From a virus, in IMG/VR virus record IMGVR_UViG_3300042555_003436, positions 1 to 46,729 of that record: a stretch of 46,729 nucleotides of DNA, one strand, 5' to 3'. Position 1 is the stretch's first letter; each line of letters starts with the position of its first letter. Below, piece by piece: positions 31,901-40,401 of this stretch. The notes beneath the pieces are model-generated. The model did no database searches and was not told where the DNA came from. It saw only the letters and a program-made list of their open reading frames with translations. The position numbers were made by a program, and so were the translations under genes.

Positions 31901-34738
31901 TAAAGTAACATCTGCAGCAAGAATATGTTGTATCGGCGCTAATCTTGGGAAATTCGCTACATCTAATTGATTGGCATTTAGTCTAATTTCTGAACCTTGA
32001 TAAAAAACTTCACTTCCGGTATGTAAATATTTGTCTAAATCAGATGTGGCATAATCGCTTCCAAAAGTACCCTGCCTAATTCCAACTTCTGATTGCATGT
32101 AAACTTTGTCATAAGAAAAAGTTGTGCCAACTCCCATATAGCCATAATCAATTTTGACCAAAGTAGGCCTTTCATATGGAGATGCTAATGATTTTTGATC
32201 TGTTCCAAGGGTAAACTTAGAATTATAATAAAAATCTTCGTGTGGTGTAAAATATACGCTTCCAATGCCAGTAAATGTTGGCCTGTAAATTCCATTAGAG
32301 ATACTTGATGATGAATATCCAGTGCCGACAAAAACAATTACGCTATCATTTACATCAAGTAAAGTAACTCCGCTGCCACTAGAGCTTCTTATCAAGCTCG
32401 AAATTGCAGTTCCTGATGTTGTAGGTATGCTGGTCGAAGAATTGACCATAAATACTGCTTTGACATTATACTTTTGATAATCTTGCTCATACCAATCAAA
32501 ATCTAATTCTTGAAGAATTGAACTACCTTTGCCTTCGGTGCTAAAGTAGTTTTCATAATTTTGAAATGATGGGAAAAGAATTTCAGGAACAAATATTTCG
32601 CCATAATGTGTTGAAGCAATGGACGCTATTTGCATAATTCCTGATATTTGTTTTTTTAAATTTGGTGATACTGCATAAGTACCATTGTTGTTGTTAGACA
32701 AGATATTTGTAAAAATATTTTGAGTCCACGATGATAAACTATTATCATATTTGAAAACTTGTTTAGTTGAAGCTCCAATTGCTGTTACTGAATAAACTCC
32801 ATTTACCAACTCGTTACTTGTATTTACAAGAACAGATGTACCAATTGCAACAGGAACATCAAAATTTGTTGGCGATAAATAAGTAGAATCAAATTTATCT
32901 ACAGTTGTTGAAGCAGTCACAAATAAATTATTTTGATTTGTGATATTGACCCAAGTAACACCTATTGAACCTGCTGCAGTTTGAGTTCCAGGGGCATACA
33001 AGAAATAAGTAGTACCAGCCCCTGTAGTACCGTTTGTTATTGTGGTAATACTTCCACGTAAAACTGAATAATCAGTTGAAAATTCAAGTCCAAGTACAGT
33101 ATCACAAACTGAAGCAACTCTATAAATTCCATTCTGTGATGGATATGCCGTTTGACCTGATACCAGTACTCTTTGTGATATTGCTATTCCTGAATTTACA
33201 AAATCAACTTGGCTTACATTTGTTAAGTCAGTTTGATTTGTAATAATCAAATTAGTTACAGGTTCATAGGTATAAGGATAAAATCTTTCTTGAATATTAA
33301 TTCCATCAAAATTAAGCTTAAACGTTGAGTTGTAAGTTGTAGATTTACCCAAGAACCAAACATTTCCGCCAAGACTATTTTTAGAATTCACTGCATAAAC
33401 TATATTTTGATTTATTTCAGATGGTTCATTAAAATCAGAAGCTCTTACCCACAATCCAGTACTTCCAAAACCTACATTTGAAACTGTGTAAATTCCGCTG
33501 TAATTATTGTTGTAATGCTTGACAAGTATTCTGTTTGATGTAGATAATGTTGTTGCAACACCTGAGTAATTTGTAATCGTTCTAGGTGTGCTAGTTAGTG
33601 TTCCGGTGTTTGATCCGAAATCAAAGCTGAAGCCTATTGCACTTCCAGTTGTAACTTCATAATAATAATCAACATTAGAATGACCATAATTATATGTAGC
33701 ATCTGTCCATTTCATAGACGCTGTTGAAGCTATTCCACCTGTAAGACCAATAGCTGAATAGTATCTAAAATAACCTCCACTTTTTGCAACACCAGCATTA
33801 ACAAATTGAACGTTTACTGGCAAATTTGCATTAATATAATTTATTGCAGTTTTCCAAAAATCATCAGCTGTTTCAGTGCTAGTGTATGGATCTATAAGTG
33901 AAGAAGAATTTGGTTTTGTTAAACTTGAAACGTAATAAATACCGTTTTGTGATTTTGTGGTTTGATCTTTGACGAGTACTCTATTATTTAAAGATAAAGT
34001 AAAATTGTCTAAAACCAAAGATGAATTTGTTAATCCAGTAGATGATTGCTGTAAATTTGAGGTCGTAGCACAATTTACAGCAGCTAATGCATATCTGTTT
34101 GTTCTGTCAACCCAAATAAAGGAAGTTGAACCTGCAGATGCTGTTTCAAAAGGATTTAAGTATGGACTGTAAAGATAATATGAAGATGTTCCTACTCCTA
34201 CGATCTTTGCTGCTGTAAGTACATCTTCTGCTACTATTGCCCCTACAGTCCCACTACCGACTTGTGAAGATACTCTGTAAAGTCCATTTTGAAATGCTGA
34301 TGATTGAGATCTTACAAGAACTACTTTTGAACTGTCTAATTTAACTCCATCAATATATGTAGAAGCAAATAGTACACTTGTTCCACCAATTGTTGCTGAA
34401 GATAAATTAGACACTGTTCCAACGTCAGCATTTAGTTTATTGATTATGAATGAATCAAATAGTGTAAATCTTATATCAAAACCTAGATCTTGAAGTAATT
34501 TAATATTATCAGTATTTTTAACTACTGGATAATGCTGGTTAGTATAAATGTCCGCAAACTCATTGTCAATCCAAAGTCTGATGTCATCAACATTTGTGTT
34601 TATCCATTTTAATCTGAATAATTTTTTATTCCAAGTGCCAGATATGTTAGTACCAAATCCAGCACTTGAAATTTCTCTATAAATTTCAGATTGTGAATTA
34701 TCAGCGTTTACTTCAGACCAAATGAAAGCGTGGGACAT
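28913..34738 (-). CDS. Giant 1941-residue tail-repeat protein
   Basis: This beta-rich virion protein consists largely of about twelve diverged copies of a tail repeat whose core is V-L-V-K-x-Q-T-x4-NG-x-Y-x-V followed by W-x-R-x-x-D. Clear copies lie near residues 115-170, 220-275, 380-445, 1635-1695 and 1745-1815. Two related copies occur in the 2857-residue protein. Between copies are sandwich modules also shared with that protein (VYTWSTSNYPDALIDVFVV near the middle). Residues 1-100 form a distinct N-terminal region and the last 70 a distinct C-terminal one. Repeat proteins of this type are phage tail or baseplate components. Its stop is followed by an A/T-rich gap of 63 bases; it starts 14 bases after phoH. 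Confidence 0.85.
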   Translation of the reverse strand: MSHAFIWSEVNADNSQSEIYREISSAGFGTNISGTWNKKLFRLKWINTNVDDIRLWIDNEFADIYTNQHYPVVKNTDNIKLLQDLGFDIRFTLFDSFIINKLNADVGTVSNLSSATIGGTSVLFASTYIDGVKLDSSKVVLVRSQSSAFQNGLYRVSSQVGSGTVGAIVAEDVLTAAKIVGVGTSSYYLYSPYLNPFETASAGSTSFIWVDRTNRYALAAVNCATTSNLQQSSTGLTNSSLVLDNFTLSLNNRVLVKDQTTKSQNGIYYVSSLTKPNSSSLIDPYTSTETADDFWKTAINYINANLPVNVQFVNAGVAKSGGYFRYYSAIGLTGGIASTASMKWTDATYNYGHSNVDYYYEVTTGSAIGFSFDFGSNTGTLTSTPRTITNYSGVATTLSTSNRILVKHYNNNYSGIYTVSNVGFGSTGLWVRASDFNEPSEINQNIVYAVNSKNSLGGNVWFLGKSTTYNSTFKLNFDGINIQERFYPYTYEPVTNLIITNQTDLTNVSQVDFVNSGIAISQRVLVSGQTAYPSQNGIYRVASVCDTVLGLEFSTDYSVLRGSITTITNGTTGAGTTYFLYAPGTQTAAGSIGVTWVNITNQNNLFVTASTTVDKFDSTYLSPTNFDVPVAIGTSVLVNTSNELVNGVYSVTAIGASTKQVFKYDNSLSSWTQNIFTNILSNNNNGTYAVSPNLKKQISGIMQIASIASTHYGEIFVPEILFPSFQNYENYFSTEGKGSSILQELDFDWYEQDYQKYNVKAVFMVNSSTSIPTTSGTAISSLIRSSSGSGVTLLDVNDSVIVFVGTGYSSSSISNGIYRPTFTGIGSVYFTPHEDFYYNSKFTLGTDQKSLASPYERPTLVKIDYGYMGVGTTFSYDKVYMQSEVGIRQGTFGSDYATSDLDKYLHTGSEVFYQGSEIRLNANQLDVANFPRLAPIQHILAADVTLDSVTSDILLVRRNGVQLYSNISGDSIQYPYEINDRVFYYVSSEDEYNSTVRKSTSGIYQIVSIDANFNYYLRKIKYNSINGHLDHAKNLVRHSSSFGNTIYLARPESTSDVYTWSTSNYPDALIDVFVVSTGGTVISKTYSTDFTVDAKNGILNTSGSSWTGTLYAYLYKDSTVPKYDENPKQTLNRYYYIPQVLRDKLFLLSPNPKLSGSWNVDSQNFQIVNIIGTATTSEVKYNRDRSSWISSFNSSNNYASNANIIVENESVTDYFLTSRLSQDGYYIQTGLGNSSTFSGNFTDPVTLNSIGLFTGDVYLEKAYQPSGIALTSWYSGLGLSANTNVLVLKNKTTSDYSDATIDSTLTTTYYDDINRLVTHNKAGKRDQKLYTFKRSEIQEVTMAYSSAFGSSLYPTTVRLSNSAGFGTFCLYFDPLSTNINTSARSWIDVSTRTTFAAAVGNTGNIPNFNDITYIPVIGPMGAPSGSGATAMIDGYNIQVGDKVAIKFQSDSTKNGIYTAVLNNKFVLSRTADLDATNELYALGRVVYNNRTYELNLPEDSTAYNLGASALNTPLFWRSVGAEHVIDVAGLGHTNFANLQALPDVINGVSTLQNDKVLFINQTTSSENIVARINKKTEPNLIRVGNGTSTTEFQIASLYVNDSNRNINYELYYNPSNTSVGSDNIQWFQQGLISNFTACSFASTSNLTLNSNLNIPNSQKGDRLLVKNQSDNLQNGIYVIDEVVTNYLNRHELLDNSSEISINKRVIVSSGNATTGTYALVYNESGTPTMDSTNLYWVKVNTNSYLTNAKVATTSEISLTNPPSKVDEVILQKYDRILVKDQTNKTTNGVYVVSSIGSSNIWTRATDLDNSAELLPQLSIQVGYGTTNADKNFRIKLPIPSTITNTQTTAYNLGTDNIDWIDTANFQLYNSSPETWQPLTSGYDNAVYLGGATLGIDQTAKSKSFGIAIKTPSTTALSANNITLNGQVRNMKFKVEYLIAKD

Positions 34739-34752
34739 TTATACTACCAATA

Positions 34753-36120
34753 CTAATTTCTTCTAGCTTCTGGTCTATTGAAAATTTCACTAGCTACAGC
34801 AGCTAATTCAGATCTTTCGACCTTGCTCAATGTGACAGATGCAACGAGATCACTTTTCTTACCACCAGATATAGCATGAGAAAGGCCATTGGATTTAGCG
34901 TCAAGATAAGGATTTTCGACCTGTGAAAGATCGCCAAGAAGGATGACTTTACTGTCTTTTCCGCATCTTTCTACTACCATCCTTGCTTCTCTAGGTGAAA
35001 TATTTTCAGCTTCATCAAGAATAATGATAGATCTTGGGATGGAACGGCCTTGAATGAACGCCATAGCTTCTACTTCAATGATTCCATCTCTAACCATTTC
35101 TTCAAACATATTGTTTGCAGAAAGAGACTTAGATCCTAATATTTGATCGATATTGTCTTTGATTGGACCAAGCCATGCTGAAATCTTATCAAATTTATCT
35201 CCAGGAAGAGCACCAATATCTTTACCACCAACTGGAATCAAAGGCTTCATAACAACAATTTTGTCATAAATACCTTCATTTATCATTTGTAATGCAGCAG
35301 CCAAAGCTAAGAATGATTTACCTGTACCTGCTGGGCCAGAAAGAGTGACAAGAGCAATTGTCAAGTCAGCTAAAATTTCTAAAGCACATTTTTGTTCTAA
35401 GTTTTTACCTTGAACTCCAGAATACCCTCTAGTCTCTTTTGCGTTAGATTTTTCTTTTAGAACCTTGAAAATACCTCTCTTATAAAGAGTTGGGCAAATA
35501 TTTTCTCCGTAATGGAATAAAATGAATTCATTTGGATATATGTCGCCAAGTTTATTAATTGTATCTTCGGATAATTTTTTAAGTTCAATTTCGTTATCAG
35601 ACCATAGATAGTTCCAATCTTCTTGATTGGTAAGTTCAAATTTTCTTAAACCAGTGTAAATTTCATCAGAAAGTTGATCTGCTCTATAATTTTCAGCTGC
35701 ACAGCCCCAAGTAATAGCACGAATTCTTAATCCGGTATCTTTTGTAATAATTGCAACCTTTTTTCTAGGATTTGCTGACTTAAGAGCCAAGCAACATTCT
35801 ATAATTGCATTATCAGAGTGGACTTTAACAATATTAGGTCTTTCATTTTTTTGTAAAGGAGACTCTGTATTGTAGACAAACAATCTTCCTCCAAGCTCAT
35901 TGATCTTTACGCCTTTGAGAAGATCTTGAAGAGAGTAGTGTTCTAAATTTCTAAATACTTGTCTGGCTGACCATCCAACATTTTCTTTTCTTGTCTTGAT
36001 GTCGTCCAAATCATCGATGACAGCTAATGGGATATAAATATCATTGTCACCGAATTTGTAAAGAGCAAGGGGATCGTGAAGTAAGACACAAGTGTCGATG
36101 ATGTAAATATGCTTTGCCAA
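34753..36120 (-). CDS. phoH: PhoH-like ATPase with N-terminal PIN domain
   Basis: The 455-residue protein joins a PIN nuclease-like domain (about 1-150; acidic residues D9, D103 and D128 in IIDTCVLLHD, SDNAIIE and ITKDTGLR) to a PhoH ATPase domain with Walker A GPAGTGKS (262-269) and Walker B IIILDEAENIS. This is the PhoH2 arrangement, linked in bacteria to RNA unwinding and cleavage; many phages carry PhoH genes of unclear role. The start is TTG at 36118-36120, supported by GAGGAG about 11 bases upstream. It sits between the J-domain gene and the giant repeat protein. Confidence 0.93.
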   Translation of the reverse strand: MAKHIYIIDTCVLLHDPLALYKFGDNDIYIPLAVIDDLDDIKTRKENVGWSARQVFRNLEHYSLQDLLKGVKINELGGRLFVYNTESPLQKNERPNIVKVHSDNAIIECCLALKSANPRKKVAIITKDTGLRIRAITWGCAAENYRADQLSDEIYTGLRKFELTNQEDWNYLWSDNEIELKKLSEDTINKLGDIYPNEFILFHYGENICPTLYKRGIFKVLKEKSNAKETRGYSGVQGKNLEQKCALEILADLTIALVTLSGPAGTGKSFLALAAALQMINEGIYDKIVVMKPLIPVGGKDIGALPGDKFDKISAWLGPIKDNIDQILGSKSLSANNMFEEMVRDGIIEVEAMAFIQGRSIPRSIIILDEAENISPREARMVVERCGKDSKVILLGDLSQVENPYLDAKSNGLSHAISGGKKSDLVASVTLSKVERSELAAVASEIFNRPEARRN

Positions 36121-36195
36121 ATTATTGGTCTCCTCGCATTTTTGTTGATTTTGTAATCACAATGTTGTTTTCTTTTTTATGCTGATTCAGCCCTA

Positions 36196-37185
36196 CTATA
36201 AAGGCAATTCAGGCTTGGCTGATTTTTTAAAAACAGGTCTAGATTTGTCTATATTCTCAAGAAATTCTGCAGCTTGTTCGTCATTGTTATAAATGAATTT
36301 TCTAATGTTTAATATTTCTGAAAGTTTATTTTTATCAAACTCTTTCATTGATTCACTATCCATCATCATTGCTTGATTGACGTTTACTTTTGCTTTCAAC
36401 TCACCAGTATTGTATTTTCGCAAATCTTCTAATAATTTATGTTCAATATAATCATTTGCAGTAGATAGATTTGTAGTTTCTAATAAATCCAAATCACTAT
36501 ACGCAGCTTTTGTTATATTGCCATTGATAAGTTTTTTTCCATCAGGAGATACAACAGCATTTTCTTCTCTTAGGAAATATAAATTTGCTTTTGGTATACA
36601 AATATAAATTTTAAATGGAAGTGCTTTGTCAACATCTTCATTTGTTGTTAATCTTAATACTTCATTCTCATCATTAACTATTGAAATTACAAGTTTAGTT
36701 TTGTCATGGTCTTTTATAACAAAATCCCATTCATAATTGTGTTCGTTTGAAGATGGAAAGAATGCTGGAACAATATTTAAGTTATTCTTAATCTCGCATA
36801 ATTTTAAGAACAAACTGAACCCAATGGTATCTTCTGGAGTACCTTTGCGGTATGTACCTACTTTGGTCCAGTCTACTTTAAAATTTTCGTTTTCATCAGA
36901 TACAATATATTCTTCGAAAAACCCTTGATCATAAATTTTTTTAAGCAAAGGATCTTCCAAAATTCTTCTAGCTCGCACAATGTCTAAAAATTGTTCACTG
37001 GACCCACCAAAATCAGGATGACATTTTCTTGCTTTAATTCTAAAAGCTTTTTCTAAAACTTCTGATGTTTTGATAATTTCTGATCTTGATTTACCTGTTG
37101 GGAGGTCCTCTTTTACCAATCCCAAAATAAAATAGTAATCTTTATTAAAATCTATTATTTTTTTAGGGTCAAATTCATTGGACAT
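36196..37185 (-). CDS. J-domain protein with unknown C-terminal region
   Basis: The 329-residue protein has an N-terminal J domain (about residues 16-90) with DYYFILGL, a basic helix and HPD at 56-58 (KCHPDFGGSSEQF), followed by a helix ending LLKKIYDQGF. The zinc and Gly/Phe regions of class A DnaJ are absent, so it is a class C J-protein that would bring DnaK to a specific target. The remaining 240 residues have mixed alpha/beta character and no family I recognise. The ATG has AAAAGG close upstream. It is transcribed away from the lysozyme-like gene, from a 40-base shared gap. Confidence 0.85.
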   Translation of the reverse strand: MSNEFDPKKIIDFNKDYYFILGLVKEDLPTGKSRSEIIKTSEVLEKAFRIKARKCHPDFGGSSEQFLDIVRARRILEDPLLKKIYDQGFFEEYIVSDENENFKVDWTKVGTYRKGTPEDTIGFSLFLKLCEIKNNLNIVPAFFPSSNEHNYEWDFVIKDHDKTKLVISIVNDENEVLRLTTNEDVDKALPFKIYICIPKANLYFLREENAVVSPDGKKLINGNITKAAYSDLDLLETTNLSTANDYIEHKLLEDLRKYNTGELKAKVNVNQAMMMDSESMKEFDKNKLSEILNIRKFIYNNDEQAAEFLENIDKSRPVFKKSAKPELPL

Positions 37186-37225
37186 ATACCTTTTATAAAG
37201 GATTTAGTAATTTGGAGATTTATTG
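37186..37225. promoter_or_regulatory. Divergent promoter gap
   Basis: Only 40 bases separate the J-domain gene (-) and the lysozyme-like gene (+). The gap contains CCTTTTATAAAGG, a palindrome with a TATAAA on both strands, and the ribosome binding site GGAG for the plus gene. It must hold promoters or be crossed by transcripts on both strands. Confidence 0.35.
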
Positions 37226-38179
37226 ATGAAATATCTTACGTTGGCAAAACTAGCTAATAAACTTGATAAGCTTGGTTCTTATTCAAAAGCAGATGAAATT
37301 ACAAATACCCTTATAAAAATATCTCAAAAAGAATTACCTTTTGACATAACTGAAGGAGAAACATATAACGATCCTGACACAGTTATGAAATACTTTACAG
37401 GTTTTGCTTTTGACATGTATACAAAGAATAAAAACATTTCAAAAAAACGAATTGAGATGGAAGTTAAGAAAAAACTTCAAGACAAAATACAAGACATGAA
37501 ACTTGAAGATAAGGAAAAATATAAAAATTTTGATTTAGAAGTTATGAAAAATCTAGAAAATCAATCATGGTACAAAGATTTAAATGAAACTCAAGATTTT
37601 GAAATGCAAGATGAATCTGTTAAATTTGATCCAAATAGTAGTGGTTTCAAGAATGCAATCAAATATATCCTAAATGTTGAAGGCGGATACAGTGACTATA
37701 ATTCAAGCACTGGAGATCCAAGAACAAACTTAGGAATAATCCAAAGTGAGTATGACGAGTACAGATCTGATAAAGGTTTGGAAAAACAAAGCGTTCGTAA
37801 TATTACCGTAGATGAAGCTAAAGAGATATACTTTGATAATTATTGGGTGCCAACAAAAAGTGAAACTATTTATAAAAGTTTCCCAAAAACTGCTATTGCG
37901 ATCTTTGATTTTGCTGTAAATTCAGGATTATCTGGCGCTTCATCATTGGTTGCTAAAACACTAGATATTCAAAATACAAGATTTGACAATAATATGGTCA
38001 ATCAGATAATGATGGCAGCTGGAACAATTGGTGATTCTCAGTTAGTTAGCAACTTAATTCAAAAAAGACGTATCAATTATCAAGATATTATCAAGAGAAA
38101 ACCACAAAAATCAGTTTATGGCCCAGGTTGGCAGAATAGAATGAATAAATTAGAAAATTTTACTGAAGACGACAAATAA
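37226..38179 (+). CDS. Tagged GH108-type lysozyme (muramidase)
   Basis: The 317-residue protein starts with the shared tag module: residues 1-34 have LAKLANKLDKLGSYSKAD and IKISQ (30-34). A charged helical linker follows, and then a C-terminal domain (about 137-310) resembling glycoside hydrolase family 108: VEGGYSD with likely catalytic E152, GDPRTNLGI, EIYFDNYWVP, IFDFAVNSGL and a final GPGWQNRM. GH108 enzymes cut peptidoglycan glycan strands. The tag in place of a signal peptide suggests a virion-borne lysozyme used at entry rather than a secreted endolysin; this is inference. ATG 37226 is chosen (GGAG 8 bases upstream) over TTG 37223. Confidence 0.85.
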   Translation: MKYLTLAKLANKLDKLGSYSKADEITNTLIKISQKELPFDITEGETYNDPDTVMKYFTGFAFDMYTKNKNISKKRIEMEVKKKLQDKIQDMKLEDKEKYKNFDLEVMKNLENQSWYKDLNETQDFEMQDESVKFDPNSSGFKNAIKYILNVEGGYSDYNSSTGDPRTNLGIIQSEYDEYRSDKGLEKQSVRNITVDEAKEIYFDNYWVPTKSETIYKSFPKTAIAIFDFAVNSGLSGASSLVAKTLDIQNTRFDNNMVNQIMMAAGTIGDSQLVSNLIQKRRINYQDIIKRKPQKSVYGPGWQNRMNKLENFTEDDK

Positions 38180-38180
38180 C

Positions 38181-38678
38181 ATGTGGTATAAATTTGCTAA
38201 GAAATATAACATGTTTGGATTGCCAATTTCTGGTGACTTAAAATTTAATTTATTTGCTGATGAAGATGCAGATGAATCAACTGTAGAAGAAACACCTTTG
38301 GAAATTCCTGACACTGAGCTTCCAGAAGAAAGAGATGAACAATTAGGTGAGAATGAAGGCCCACCAAATCCTCTTGAAATTACAGTAGAAGATCCTTCTG
38401 GTGATGATAATTTTACAACAGAAGACTTGCAAGAAAATGTTGAAAAAATAGAAAACGATCCTACAGCAATGATACAATTGCCACCATTACATGATCGTTG
38501 CCATTGTAGAATTGAAACTTTCCCAATTTTATCTATTCCTGGCGTAAGAGATGGTAAAAGAGTTTGGCAGAAGTCTGAAAATTGTTGCCCAAAATGCTAT
38601 GAAACAGCTGTAAAATTCAATGAAGCTGAAGTGCAGAGATTACTAAATAAAGGAATTGATCTTAATAGAATATCCTGA
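38181..38678 (+). CDS. Acidic protein with Mu F-like CxC motif
   Basis: The 165-residue protein has a short hydrophobic/basic start (MWYKFAKKYNMFGLPISG), a long acidic, probably disordered middle (about 25-95), then LPPLHDRCHCRIE (H104, C107, C109). This resembles the P-x-x-H-x-x-C-x-C motif at the C-terminus of phage Mu gpF/SPP1 gp7-type head proteins. A second Cys group (C135, C136, C139) may complete a zinc site. It lacks the usual N-terminal region of those proteins, so it could be a reduced relative or a coincidence of motif. It follows the lysozyme by one base. Its 3' end overlaps the convergent gene by 36 bases. Confidence 0.65.
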   Translation: MWYKFAKKYNMFGLPISGDLKFNLFADEDADESTVEETPLEIPDTELPEERDEQLGENEGPPNPLEITVEDPSGDDNFTTEDLQENVEKIENDPTAMIQLPPLHDRCHCRIETFPILSIPGVRDGKRVWQKSENCCPKCYETAVKFNEAEVQRLLNKGIDLNRIS

Positions 38679-39215
38679 TAAATCTATATCAATCTTTTTG
38701 TTTAATATTTTTTTATTGGGATTCTTAACCAATTTCAGATTTGCTAGCAGTCTGTTTTTTAAGTCAATACGCAAATCAGATTTCATGATTTCTTTTGCAA
38801 TTAAAGATTTTATTTTAAATAAATCAATTTCAATGTGTAGCAAGTTGTAAAAAATTTTCTCTTCTATAGCTTCAAAAGTGCTTGAATTATGCTTTGCTTC
38901 TTGAATTGAAAGACATTCAAATAAGTTAGAAACAAAATATTTAATAGTATTATATTTTTGCAGATTCATAATTGATAGATCGTGTAATTCGTTTAAATTA
39001 AACAAATAATCAATGTCCCCAATTAATTGAAATAAATTACCGTCAGCATCAATTATATAAAAAGCAATAATTTTATTGTTTTGTATTATTGATATAACTG
39101 GTTGCCCAGACCTCAAACCAATAAACATAATTTTAGAAATATTAGACGGATTACTGATTCCAAGCATATGGACATCATCTTCTTTTCTGCGAACAAAAGT
39201 TAAATATGCTTTCAT
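38643..39215 (-). CDS. Unknown protein, convergent overlap
   Basis: The 190-residue protein has a beta-rich N-terminal half (VHMLGISNPSN, IMFIGLRSGQPVISIIQ, IIAFYIIDADGNLFQLIG) and a helical C-terminal half. Its start overlaps the upstream gene's stop by 4 bases (ATGA), which supports it as a real gene. The last 36 bases are also coding on the opposite strand for the Mu F-like protein. No domain is recognised. Confidence 0.6.
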   Translation of the reverse strand: MKAYLTFVRRKEDDVHMLGISNPSNISKIMFIGLRSGQPVISIIQNNKIIAFYIIDADGNLFQLIGDIDYLFNLNELHDLSIMNLQKYNTIKYFVSNLFECLSIQEAKHNSSTFEAIEEKIFYNLLHIEIDLFKIKSLIAKEIMKSDLRIDLKNRLLANLKLVKNPNKKILNKKIDIDLSGYSIKINSFI

Positions 39216-39814
39216 TTAATGATCAAATGTTCAATCAAAGTAGATTCTTTGTAGTTTGCAGAATGACCCCAAATATTTATCCAATAGTCAATTATTTTAT
39301 TTTTTCTGGATAATGTAAAACAAGTTTCATAAATTTGATGTTCAATATTTGCTTCTGACAAAAGATAATTTGCATATTTATTTCTTGAATTGTAAATATT
39401 CAAAATATTACTTGAAAAATAATTTTGATTACATAAAATAAAATTATGTAAATCATCTTTGTCAAATGGATTTAGTCTCAATTTGTCATACACAACAGTA
39501 AGTTGCAAATCTTCAAAAATTTCTTCAATCAAGCTTATCAACTGAAGTTTTTTATTTTTAGGCAAGAGAAATAAATCTATTGGTTTTAAATTAATTTTTC
39601 TTATGTTATTTTCATTTATTTTCTTCATTTCTGAAGGATTTAAATTTTGACATGAAAATAACTGTTCTTCATAAGACTCATGATTTTCAAAACTAATCCA
39701 ATAATGTACAGGGTGTTCAAACAAAAATGCTCTCAAACTAATAATAATTTCCAATCTATCGTTTTGAGAGCATTGATTTACCTTATTGGAAATTTCAATT
39801 AATGTATTCAACAC
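39212..39814 (-). CDS. Unknown protein with GTG start
   Basis: The 200-residue protein is mainly helical and rich in Asn, Lys and Ile. The start is GTG at 39812-39814, directly after the in-frame stops TAA and TGA that end the upstream gene; no Shine-Dalgarno is visible, so translation is probably coupled. It overlaps the next gene by ATGA. A frame of this length in a tight four-gene minus-strand run supports it as real. No family is recognised. Confidence 0.6.
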   Translation of the reverse strand: MLNTLIEISNKVNQCSQNDRLEIIISLRAFLFEHPVHYWISFENHESYEEQLFSCQNLNPSEMKKINENNIRKINLKPIDLFLLPKNKKLQLISLIEEIFEDLQLTVVYDKLRLNPFDKDDLHNFILCNQNYFSSNILNIYNSRNKYANYLLSEANIEHQIYETCFTLSRKNKIIDYWINIWGHSANYKESTLIEHLIIK

Positions 39815-39817
39815 TCA

Positions 39818-40081
39818 TTATTTTTTGCCAAATAAATGATAAACAGCTTCATTGACGATTGGCTGTAAGCTCATTCCTTTTGAATATAATCTCACGTTGG
39901 CAATAGAACCATAGCTTTCATCCAAATACTTAAACAATCTTCTTAACTTTCTATCAACTTCGATTTCAGAAGGATTGTAATTTTTTTGAAGAGCACAAAG
40001 TCTTCTGATAGCATTTTCGCCATCAATTTTAATGATCTTCATCTCGTAAGTTGGTTGTTGCGGATCTGGTTCAGTACTCAT
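39818..40081 (-). CDS. Small unknown protein
   Basis: The 87-residue protein has a central helical, basic region (EIEVDRKLRRLFKYLDESYG). It starts 2 bases after the upstream stop and ends in a double stop (TAATGA) leading into the next gene. No domain is recognised; the context is an operon of unknown genes driven from the divergent region at 40318-40401. Confidence 0.6.
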   Translation of the reverse strand: MSTEPDPQQPTYEMKIIKIDGENAIRRLCALQKNYNPSEIEVDRKLRRLFKYLDESYGSIANVRLYSKGMSLQPIVNEAVYHLFGKK

Positions 40082-40083
40082 AA

Positions 40084-40317
40084 TTATTTACTTATATCTA
40101 AATTTTGTACGTGAATTTCGTTATATGCAAAAGCAACATTTTGGCTTGGGACATTGAATAAACATATCACCATCTTCTCATCTTTGAATATAGTGTAAAA
40201 ATCTTTATTCACTAAAAGAACACCCTCAATTGGTCCTATAAGTGCTGATGGATTGTAGGTTTGAATTTTCCATTTTCCATTACCCCTATTTTGTGAATTA
40301 TTATCAACTGTTGCCAT
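40084..40317 (-). CDS. Small unknown protein, first of the minus-strand run
   Basis: The 77-residue protein is beta-rich (KWKIQTYNPSALIGPIEGVL, EKMVICLFNVP) with a polar N-terminus. A strong GGAGGA ribosome binding site lies 7 bases upstream of its ATG. It heads a four-gene minus-strand operon divergent from the ClpX-like gene. No function is recognised. Confidence 0.65.
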   Translation of the reverse strand: MATVDNNSQNRGNGKWKIQTYNPSALIGPIEGVLLVNKDFYTIFKDEKMVICLFNVPSQNVAFAYNEIHVQNLDISK

Positions 40318-40401
40318 ATTTTTTCCTCCAAAACGAATATATTATTATTTGTAGACTCACTTATATCCTACCTATATGTATAATATTTAGGAGGGAAACA
40401 T
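40318..40401. promoter_or_regulatory. Divergent promoter region
   Basis: The 84-base A/T-rich gap holds ribosome binding sites for both flanking genes (GGAGGA on the minus strand, AGGAGG at 40389-40394 on the plus). It also has TATAAT at 40379-40384 (+) and a TATATT-type box on the minus strand. The plus TATAAT is too close to the ribosome binding site to be the only -10; TTATAT and CTATAT copies further upstream are alternatives. Confidence 0.5.

Noticed and set aside
28913-34738. CRISPR-like or DNA-level tandem repeat
   Set aside because: The repetition is visible in protein but strongly diverged in DNA, with no constant repeat-spacer length.
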